Positions 26,838 to 36,775 of a stretch of 64,000 bases of DNA are shown here, in pieces. The stretch's first letter is position 1; the number at the start of each line of letters is the position of its first letter. The stretch is from Dioscorea cayenensis subsp. rotundata. Taxonomy: Eukaryota > Streptophyta > Magnoliopsida > Dioscoreales > Dioscoreaceae. Where the stretch lies: positions 22,456,233-22,520,232 of the forward strand of contig NC_052481.1 in NCBI RefSeq assembly GCF_009730915.1, read 5' to 3'. The position numbers and the translations under genes were made by a program. Under the pieces are notes generated by a model, which was not told the DNA's origin, made no database searches, and saw only the letters and a list, made by a program, of their open reading frames with translations.

Positions 26838-27111
26838 GTCTTATTTGAATTGCCTTTTGAAAAGCCCAAAAATACTTTTTTATAAGTTAAGCACTTCTGG
26901 GTTCTAAAAATATTGTTTGTATTGGACTTTCGAAAGCAGAATCGTAAAAAGCGAAAGCTTTATTTTTTTACGACTTTTTACTTCTACATAAAAGTTAATC
27001 CAAACAGAAAATACAAAAATGTTTAATTTACTCTAAAAAAACACTTTTTTTCGTAAACAACTTCTACTAAAACTAAAAACACTTTTTTTGATAAATCAAT
27101 CCAAACCAGAC
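26838..27111. mobile_element. Candidate MITE in duplication unit 2
   Basis: About 274 bp absent from the matching place in unit 1. It starts GTCTTATTTGAATTG and ends CAATCCAAACCAGAC, imperfect inverted repeats (GTCT..TTTG.ATTG). The inside has AAAAG-ACTTTTT words in both orientations, giving a hairpin-prone structure without coding sequence. TTATG and TTATA flank it, a possible target duplication. Superfamily uncertain. Confidence 0.5.
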
Positions 27112-27650
27112 TTATATATCTATATATATATATATATATATACACACAAATATCAATCAGTGTGCCTTCAACCCAGAGAATCAAGTTCAGAGAAATCTAA
27201 AGAGAATAAAGTCAGCAGTGGTTAGACTGTTTCTATGAGCTACAAACTTCAATGAGTTTGAGCCCATACCATCCTGCTTGTAACTCAACTGTAGATTTAT
27301 TATAGATCCAGAATTAATACAGCATATGCATGTATCCACACAAGGCAACATACACTGGTGTGCGCGCGTGATGAGCCATTGATGCCCATTTCCATTGCTC
27401 TGTATCAATATCTTCCAATTTCAACCATTTCCAATGCCCATTTCAAGGTCTCACAAGACATATATATATATATATATACATATGATGACGGGTAGGTTTA
27501 CATAAGCTAAATTGGAATTAAAATAAGCTAAAGGTGGTTTTTTTTAATTATTTTTTTAACAAATATCTAGCTGAGACATTACAAACTCTAATTACAACAC
27601 TACAAGAGGGGTTTGTATAGAGTAGAATTGTATGAAATTGAGAGCCAAGA
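27112..27650. other. 3' flank of MED15-like copy B
   Basis: Copy of about 9350-9967 in unit 1, including the (TA)n run and the CCCAGAGAATCAAGTTCAGAG block. It probably holds the 3' UTR of copy B. No separate gene is supported. Confidence 0.5.
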
Positions 27651-30600
27651 CTAATGCACACAAGTCTGCCAACAAGCAACCCTTGAACTGAAGGTACCTC
27701 CACCATACTGGTGAGCATATTCAAGCATAATTTCCCTGATTGAAGCATCCCACAGCTTTGCCATTGTACCAAGTGATATGGGCTGAGAAACCAACTGGAG
27801 AGATTTGTTGAACTTTGACATGGCCTTGGAAGGCAGATCACCAGATTCCATGCTGTACATTTTAAAGACAGACAAAGAAAAAACCATTAGATGGGGAATG
27901 GACAGAAGTCATGGGCGGACATCAAATAAATATTTGTTTATCATGGTCACAAACTCATGTAGAAGAGAAAATTAATTTCAGGTTCTGACTTACCTCTGTT
28001 CATCCGGTAGTTTGTCCAGGAGTACAGGAGAACTTTTGGGGTAGTCAAGAGGAACAAGGAGTCTCAGAGACATGATTGGAGTCTGCATATATAAACATAA
28101 ACAAAAAATTAAGCAGAGTTAATGGCATAAGGTAGGTATGAATTAAATAAAGTATCTTGTTGATGTGCAACACACCATGCGTTGTAAATCCAATTTTGAA
28201 ATCAAATTTGGACTGATAGACACAGCAATAAAAGCGAAAGAAACAATCATGCCCTCTACAGCCTGAGCAGCGCTGCGATCAACTTCCTCCTCATTTACAC
28301 TGACCACGGTATCAATTAGTCGCATATTTATCTCCTTTATCTCGTTTTGTACAAGAGAAGTAACCTGCCATATATTGTAATTTCTTTAGATTTTGACGAA
28401 CTGATGAAATCTTGCAGAAAAGTTAGAGACGAAGCAACTAAAACAAACGTGGACATTACTACCTAATCCTAGGTCCTACTGTACCATTATAAACAAAATA
28501 TAGCAGTGCATGTAAGAAAAACACTGTAAGAAAGTCAATCTGAAGTAACAAGTAAATTCAAAAAAGATAAGCTATGTAGGTAACCTACTATATATGCCAG
28601 CTAAAGTTTCCTTCAGTCTTTTTGTGCTTCTACCCATAAGCAAATATCACTTTTAAGAGGGAGGGACCTCTATGCAGTAGTTATTCAGAGAATTTCTTGA
28701 CCCAGAAATCGTTTTCAAAAAACATTAATGATATGTAATAATCAAAGTCATGATTAATTTCTACACTGTAGTTGTCATTTTGCACAAGATTATCAGCCAG
28801 TTAAAGTACACTGCAAGAGTATTAGTTTATGAAATTATACCAGATTGGCTTGGCATTGGCCAGTAGATGGTGCAGCAAACTCTACCTCATGCCCACAGGT
28901 TAATGGTACATGCATGTTGCTAGTGTCAAGCCTGATTTTCTTTCTGCTACTTCGCGCTGAACTTGACAGAATATCCAAATCAACCACGGATGCAATATCT
29001 TTGGTTGAGGAGTCAAGCACTTCAGGTGTTCCTGATTGTACCTAGAGTTTTCAGCCAAAATGTAGTTTAGCTCTTGCATGAGAAAACAGTAAAATCAAAA
29101 CAATTTGACAGTGAGTCATTCACACTAGCCATATTGATCTTACACACATGATATTAATTAAAGCTTAGATTACTTCATTAATGTTGCAAATCATCATAAT
29201 ATTAAAGCTTGAGCAAATTCTAATTAACTAACCGCATTGATTATGAGCTCTATTGGACGCTTCCCTTTGCATGACTTCTCAGTTGTCTCCTTGACTTGAT
29301 CACTATCTGAACCAGCATCTTTGACTGTCATGGATGAGGCTGACATGGCAGATGTTCCAGGAGCATGTACTTCAGGATGTACTGACGCACGAGTCATTTG
29401 TTGCTGCCCATTATCCCCTGCGTCTGATGGCGAAAGCATTTCAGAAAGTTGTTGTTGCTCACGGCCCTGTACTGACACTGATGGAATTGAAGGAGACTTC
29501 ATTTGTCGCCCTTGGTTTGCGTGATTGTCAATATTCCGCAACATGGAAGCTCCACAGGGTGGATGCTGTCTAGCCAATTCAACATTTCCACCTGGATGTC
29601 GGGATTCTTTCTGCCCCAGAGTCTGTAAAGGAGTTTCGCTTTTGTGCGGCTGCAACTCCAGATAAGCTCTTATCTTCCGTTCCATTACAATTAGTCTTCC
29701 CATGAGCTGAGCCTGAATTTTCTCCTTACCTATACCCAGGTAGGATAATGCTTGCTGCACAAAATCTCTACACTCTATCAGTCTTCTGCGCTCGTCAGGC
29801 TGCTTTTGATGAGATGGGAGAGCATCAAGCTGTGCCAGCATATATAGATCAAAATGTTAGTAGAAATGGATGGTAAAAGCAATTATAAGAACAACAGCAT
29901 ATGCATGGCTGCTGCAATTTCGAAGTTCCAAGAGGTTGCCTAAACGCTTTCTATAACAAATTCAAAATGAATAGAATGAGGACCTGGTTCAGTTTGATAA
30001 CTATCTTCCGGAGGTTTTCAAGAAGATCTCTATAGTAAATTCCCTTCATCTTCTTTATCTGTTATCAGAGAAAAGTGGAAATTGCATTAGTTGCTTAGAA
30101 CTGGTGCTTACAATGGATAATATCACCAACAACCACACCTTTGGCCCGAAGGCAACATGTGCCATTAGAAAAACGGCTCAAAGGCTAAACAACCGACATG
30201 TTAGAAAAAGTAGACAAATGGAAGAAACCCATAATTAATAAAAGTACAAATTACATGGGTGTACTACTAAAAGTACATCAAAGCTTCAACACGTAACTTT
30301 TTATTTTAAATATAGAGGATAAATTTGAAATACAAAGCCTGGATAGGCATTTCAGTGCTATGAATAATAACGAGAGATTTATCATATGAAGCATATATTT
30401 CACATATATGCATAATTATTGACAGAAAAAGGTCAGTGGCCTACCTTCTGATGAATCTCCTCTATCAAGTCAAACGCATCATCTTGAACTGTCAACAAGG
30501 TCGCTGCTACAAGCAAAAGTTTTCAAGGTTGAGTAAGTTTACATCATAATTTTAAAATACATCAGCAGAATTTGTCAAGAATAAGCTATTATTATTTTTT

Positions 30601-33134
30601 TCCATAATAAATAACTGAATGAGTAAGATACAGGAAAGTCCATATAGAACCTGTTCATAGCCGCAAGAAGTTCATTAAACTAAAACTAGCAGGTAATGCA
30701 TAATCAGCGTGCAGAAAATGTGTGCACAGCATGGAATAGGCTAAATTTCATGAAAAAACATTAAACAAAATTACTTACAAGTTGATGAACCCCCAAGCAA
30801 GCATGTGTGTTTCCTCTTCTGTTCGACTGCACCGGCAAAGGGAGGCAAAGCCTCAGGAGATTGAAATCTTTGTTGATGCATTTGTGGCTGAGGTGGTTGC
30901 TGAGCTTTAGTTGGTGGTTGTGCTGACTGATATAAGCATGCTGCAAATTTATCGTAGAACTTGTATTTTCAGAAAAAGACTCAAGTAATAAATCAAAAAG
31001 ATGCAATAAATTTCTAAAAGAAATATGCTCATGCATGGATAAAATGATTTATTTTTAATATTAATACCAGCATCATAGGAAAGATGACTCCGACTAGAGA
31101 AATTTGACTTCAGAGGATCCACTGGGATATTGTCTTTCTTATGTCGTTTACATGAGAGCAATATTAGGTAAATCTTCCGCGAGTAATCATCCTGAAAATA
31201 CAAAAATACATAAAAATTACTTTAGCTTTGATTTATGTTGTTGCACATGCAATTAAGAAAGAGATCCTGTATTTCTACAATTGTATATGAAAACGTTTAC
31301 AACTAAAAGATAATCGTGAAAATTAAAAATCATCATATTGCATGAAAACCTCATATCAAAAGACAAATCATTCACAAAATTTAAATACTCTGAAGATAAA
31401 TCATTTCTTTACATCCAAAAAGAATTTCTAGGTCAATATATAGGAATGGTGCCTTTAAACCAACCCAAGTAAATCCTTTTAAAAATTAATAAAATTCCAA
31501 CATACAAGTCAAACGGAGGCTGTCTCCTGAGAGCATAATATTTTTTTTTCCTTTTTTGAGGAACTCTTGAGAGCCTGTGAGCAGTTGAATTCCTTTTATG
31601 AGTAAAATATATTTTCTACATTTTTATGTATAGAAAAAAGATTAAATCCAACATCTCACTGTTCTTTTAAAAAAAAAAATACAAGCAAGTGAAGGCCAAA
31701 TACTAAAGGTCTAAAATTTTTGGCCTCCCATGGTCAGAAGACTTGATATTATGAATTGGGGTGAGTATGGACACTGTTATATGGTCAAGAAATCATTTAA
31801 ACAAAGAAAATAAATATCGATAAAAAAAGAAGGTTATCAATGCTTCCCCTTTCATTTACTTGTTTAACACTTATATTTTATCCAAACAAACACAAGCAAA
31901 TAATATATTAATATTCCTCTCTTTTCCTCTATGTACCATACCCAAAAGATGATAATAAAATATAGAGAAATTCGTCCGATATCTAGCTTATGTCCATTGG
32001 ATTAATCAAATAATTTATGGTACATAACTAATTATATCAGAAAGTTTTCACTAGACGAAACTAAGAATAAAAAGTATAAAAATAAGAATGGTAGGCCAAG
32101 CTTAAAAACAGAAGAATCAGTATAATACCTTACTGGTTGCTTGATGGTAAGCCTTTGCCTCAAAATATTGTGCTCCCATAAGAATTTGCTGCTTATCAAC
32201 ATTAGGATTCACCCTACAGATCTCCATTAAGTTGCCCATGCTGTGCAGGAGAAAGAACAGATGATCTGAGTTCTAAAAGCATGCATTATTAAAAATCCAT
32301 ATAATTAAATAGTTATATAACAGGCTAAATAAATAATCCAAAAGATCAAAATAATTAACAATGTTATACTTCCAATGGACAATGCCATGAAGTGAATCAT
32401 CTGTGCATTAAAAGTACACACTACACATGATAAGAAAACTACTACTAATTATTATATACACCTGGGCAGTTCCATCATGGCTAAAAATTGTGGTTTTAAT
32501 GAAAATCCATTGAAAAATTAATAACAATAAGCTTCGAAATCATGGGGATTTTGCACCCAAATTAATGAGGGCTCATCTACCAATATTAAGACTGAGATCT
32601 ACTCCATGATAATAAACCCTTCCCAATTATCAAAGCTAATTAAGTAATTCACAGCCCTTTCTCCAAAACATGAAGTTTAATAAAAATCCATCAGCAAAAC
32701 AAGCAAGAAGGAGAATAACAAGCTTCAAATTAAGGAAAACTACACACAAAAAAGATTTAGCTTCAAATACATGATAAAAAAAAAATCTCGATCTAGTAAG
32801 AAGAAGTTCAAAATTATGGAAAAAAAAATACTCGATCGCAATGAACACCGAGAATCGAAACCCTTTAAATTGCAATCGTGACAAGACATCAACAATCAAT
32901 TTCAAACACGATTATCTCAAACTCCAAGTTATCGAAAATGTAGTTCAAGAGCGGATCAAGAAAAAAAAAATCAGAAAGAAGACGAATTCATAGAATCAAT
33001 CGAACAAGAGAAGGGAATCGATGATGAAGAGATTACATCTTGTGGATCGCTTTTCCACGAAGCTCGTGCTGGAAACCAACACGCCAATCGGGGAACACGC
33101 CGTGGTTGCGGTTGATTTCGCCGGAATCCTCCAT
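27651..33134 (-). CDS. Compact MED15-like paralogue, copy B (11 exons)
   Basis: Exons down the minus strand are 33134-33037, 32240-32129, 31191-31068, 30940-30779, 30506-30445, 30058-29984, 29829-29233, 29041-28841, 28364-28176, 28082-27994 and 27852-27651. All have GT-AG borders and join in frame to give 636 aa, against 1204 in copy A. The KIX-like head (residues about 15-105) and the MED15 tail (about 410-636, with LRLLVPLDYP and GGGTFSSR) are kept. The Gln-rich middle is almost gone: exon 4 is 162 nt instead of 1032, exon 7 is 597 instead of 1329, exon 8 is 201 instead of 300 and exon 11 is 3 nt shorter. Every difference is a multiple of three and no stop or frameshift was found, so this is probably a functional or recently functional gene. 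It may act as a shorter Mediator subunit or compete with the full one; that is inference. Confidence 0.8.
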
Positions 33135-33204
33135 CGGAGAGATCAAGACGAAGTGAGACACTCAGAGAGATATCGTCTGGGAAATAAGAAACCGAGTGAA
33201 GCGA

Positions 33205-33240
33205 GGGACGAGACGAGACGGGACGAGACGAGACGAGACG
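33205..33240. repeat. (AGACG)n run in the 5' leader of copy B
   Basis: About seven units of GACGA/AGACG, one varied to GGACG, lie between the TATA box and the start codon of MED15-like copy B. Copy A has only a short GGACGAGTG-like seed at this place, so the run expanded after duplication. Confidence 0.7.
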
Positions 33241-33242
33241 CA

Positions 33243-33252
33243 CCTTTTATAG
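33243..33252 (-). promoter_or_regulatory. TATA box of MED15-like copy B
   Basis: CTATAAAAGG on the minus strand, the same decamer as in copy A, about 110 nt upstream of the start codon. Upstream of it the copy has lost about 250 bp that copy A keeps. Confidence 0.6.
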
Positions 33253-34068
33253 ATGACGTTTCGAGTACTTGAGTGTCACGCTTTTCTTTCAGTTTTTTTT
33301 TTTTTTAATAATTGATTTTAAATAAGAAAATTATTTTTTATTATTTTATATAATGGGTAATTTTTATTTCAAAAAATTTAATTGGGAAGTATTATTATTA
33401 GAGATATTATATCTGATGTGAACCCTACAGCCAAATTAAGATAAAATTTATAAATTGAGGAAGTTTAAAGAAGAATTTTTATTAAAAAAAATTTAGAATG
33501 AAAAGAAGATCATGATGGAGTTTGATTATTTTATTTTATTTTATTTTTTTTTAAGGTTGGTTGATCGTGCGTGTTTGATAGATCTTACGATTGTCGTTTT
33601 CCAAGTCGTTTTTTATTTTATTTTGTATTTTGTCGAGTTATTGTATTTTTACGTAAGGATTATTTTTTATTTTTTATATAATTTTTTAATTGTCTAATAA
33701 ATTTTTAAATAAAAATTTCTTTATTTTTGTATGTAATTAGGAAGTTTGTTATAAAAAAAATTCAAAACACATTCCAAATCGTTTGGTTAAAAATTGAATT
33801 TGAAACTTTAGTTTTTTTTTATTTTATTTTGAAGATAATAATTTTAAATTTATTTTAAATTTCAAAGTATTTTAATTTTTTTTAAGATTGAAATTGTTTG
33901 AAATAATATTTAATTGTTATTTTATAATTAGTTAATAAAATTATTTTTAAATTAGTTAAGATCTGGTTCAATACTTATATTATAAATAATAATTTTTTTA
34001 TAATTTCAAAATAAAGTTATTTGAATTAATTAAAACTATTGAAAAAACTCCAAGGATGGACTTTGACT
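33253..34068. other. Upstream flank of MED15-like copy B
   Basis: AT-rich DNA matching about 18690-19473 upstream of copy A. Similarity ends at the shared AACTCCAAGGATGG word near 34045-34068. The 33512-33697 open frame lies in low-complexity T-rich sequence and is not supported. Confidence 0.5.
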
Positions 34069-35092
34069 TTTGGGTTGTGCACAAATTAACTCTAAAGCGT
34101 ACAATTCTATAACTCGCAAGTTTGTTGTTATCCCGAACATGATCTTTCATGAAGAGGATCGCTTGAACGGAGAGAAGAGTTTATCTAGTCCTGGTGGAGC
34201 ATCATTTACAAATCCTATTGCACCCGGCCCTCTGTTGCACCATCTCCAGAAGCCAGTACTGAACGTACGTCTCTCATACCCATGTTTGAGAATTGCATAT
34301 TAAACACCCCAAAGCAACAGAAGATACTATCATTAACATTGAGGAAGGTGAAACTACGTAGATTACATCCACGTACGGATATGGCTCGCAGGCTAGGAAG
34401 GTGAGAACACTAAGCAAAGTTAATGAAAACTGTGAGTTTGTTGTTCTTAATGTTTACAGACCCAACAAACTATATATATATATGAAGATGCTGTCAAGAG
34501 CTCAGTATGGAGAAAAGACATGCATGCAGGAGGAGCTCGAGTCTATTGAACTAAACAACACATCGGAGTTGGTGGACCACTGCAACTTTGCATGGGAGGA
34601 CAAAGAACATTGAGATGCATTTCCACTTCATGGGAGACCTGGTTAATGATGGAGTCATAGCGCTGGATTACTGCAGAACTGAAAAACAGTTGGTTGATAT
34701 CTTCACAAAGTCTCTGGGGGCAGAAACACAACTGCATTCGGTCAAAGCTGGGTGTGAGTGACTTTGAGTCAAGGGAGGATATGTTAGCAAGTGACTCAAA
34801 AAGCTACATGGGGAGACTAGAAAGCCAAGAGCTGGGTAAAGACTTTCTCTAGTTGGTGTGCATGAAAAGGCTTTTTGTTTTGTACTAAGTTTGCATGTGT
34901 TCATGTCATTGGTTCATGCATACTTTGGGTTGTGTGTGTGCCTTTATGAGTGTACGTACTGTCATTTTGTTTTTATATCTCTCATTAGAGAGAGCAGCTA
35001 TGCAAGAGAGTTTCATTTTCTATGAAATAGCACGTCTCTCTTTCTCTCATCTCTGTTAACCTAACCACTCTGAAATCCTCCCCATCTTAACA
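34069..35092 (+). mobile_element. Decayed Copia fragment with one LTR
   Basis: An old, 5'-truncated Copia remnant. 34070-34260 resembles the end of integrase and its downstream connector (SKAYN..TRKFVV..MIFHE), and about 34600-34770 resembles the end of RNase H (EYC/DYCRTEKQLVDIFTKSL-like). A purine-rich GGGAGGAT precedes a probable 3' LTR at 34782-35092 with ends TGTTAG...TTAACA. Most of the element is missing and what remains is heavily broken. It is a different, older family member than the 20.7 kb element. Confidence 0.75.
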
Positions 35093-36206
35093 TATATAAC
35101 CTTCAGCATATCTTCAGTAACTTTAAATTTCTTTACAGCCACTGCTTGTTGGTTATTCAAGGGATCAGCATTATTGCATCCTAAATAATTAAACCCTAAA
35201 ACTCTATCACCCAAGGGTTCTTTATTTTTTCCAAGTATTTTTTCCATCAGTTTTGACTGAAATTAATTATTCTTCTATCATCTGCACATATATATATATA
35301 TATATATATATCAAGGAAAAAAACCAATAATATATTACTGCATGTTGTATTATATTAAAACCTCTAGAACTCTATTTTATGAGTCTCACCTTCTTGATCA
35401 ATTTGATCATCTTCAGATTCCACTTGCAAATTAATCCACTGGTTCTTTTCCCTTGTGATCTTTCTGAAGATATTAAGTTATTGTATTATGACTGAGAAAA
35501 ACGTTGATAGAGTAATTAAATAAATGAAGTTATATATGTTAGCATATTTTGCATGTCTTGTATAAGCAATTGCATGTGCTTCATGAATTCAGCATCTGAA
35601 GAAATGGATGCTGTCTTTTTGATTGCCTGAATGTAGATGCAGGGAAAAGATCTTAATCTCAAATACATATGTTATCCCTATCCATATATGAAGATTTTAA
35701 AGTAATCATTTATTCAAGAAAAGATGCAAAACTAATTCTTCATAAGTTAATTATGCATGAGAAACAAGAAACTTAACAAGATGTTTATAATGTAATGCAG
35801 TAATTACCAAAAACATGCATTATAGAATACAAAATTCACAGTCAAGTTCTTGCATGCCAGAACTACAAATTAATTAACAACCGAAAAAATATATATATAT
35901 ATATATATATTATGATAAAAGAAATATAAGAAGAAGAGATCATGCATGAAAGAGTTATTTACCATATTTCTTGGAGAGGCTCAAAGATCAAACACCTTCT
36001 TCTTCTTCTTGCTTCTATACTCAAATGGAGATTGTGAGTTGTGGTGGTGCTCAATGTGGTTGGTTTATGTTTATTTATATAATGAGACCAGATTTAATTT
36101 GCATACAATTCCCTTTAATTTTTATTTTTTTTATTTTTAAATAAAATGGATAAACCACAAATTTATTAGAATTAATTTTTATTTCATAAAGCTCGGAAAA
36201 AAATTT
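35093..36206 (-). other. Possible remnant of an unidentified gene
   Basis: Three minus-strand stretches look like exons. About 35640-35545 follows a pyrimidine-rich CAG acceptor and reads QAIKK..SDAEFMKHMQLLIQDMQ. About 35470-35385 reads REKNQWINLQ..DDQIDQE and ends near a GTGAGA donor. 35265-35056 contains MEKILGKNKEPLGDRVLGF and ends MGRISEWLG. Phases between them could not be joined convincingly, and no family was recognised. 36130-36175 carries an inverted copy of the GTGGTTTATCCA retroposon tail, and 35740-35960 resembles 3240-3450. This may be a dead gene or a repeat. Confidence 0.25.
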
Positions 36207-36775
36207 TGATATTTACTTAACCTCATAATTTCTTCTTATAATTGCATGTTATTTTTTTTTAACAATAAAATATATAACACAGTGAATTGCATGTGTTATC
36301 TATGAACGACATTTTGTATGAAATACAGTGATCGAATTGTATGTATTATGGCATTTTTTATATTTTTATTATTTTTATACCCAAATTATTAAGATGACTT
36401 ATTTGTTAGGACTTGTTAACTTGGGTATAGAAGCCAAATGTTGGGGGCTTTTTAGGGTTACAGATGGAATAATATTTTCGAGGTCAAATAGATTTTTAGA
36501 TGTACTTTCACGGACGCATATATTTTATATTTAATTAAAAAATTATTAAAATAGACAAGCATTTTCCAAAAGTACCAATACACAACAAACGGAACAATTT
36601 TTATTTTTTATTTTTAAATTATCTGTTTTCTATTATGAGTCAAGCCCATGAAGACCACGGACACTAACAGAGCCCATAATAACTTTGGCCCATTAGACGC
36701 CCATATGCCTCCTCCTATGCTTCGTTTCTCAATGTTTTGGTATCAAAGTAATTATTTGTAAATATATAACAATAA
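36207..36775. repeat. Right end of duplication unit 2
   Basis: This matches about 25932-26521 of unit 1, with many small differences. Together with the MED15 and YUCCA segments it shows that the duplicated unit included this spacer. No gene seen. Confidence 0.6.

Noticed and set aside
27651-33134. Calling MED15-like copy B a pseudogene because it is half length
   Set aside because: All exons are open, borders are GT-AG and all length changes are multiples of three.
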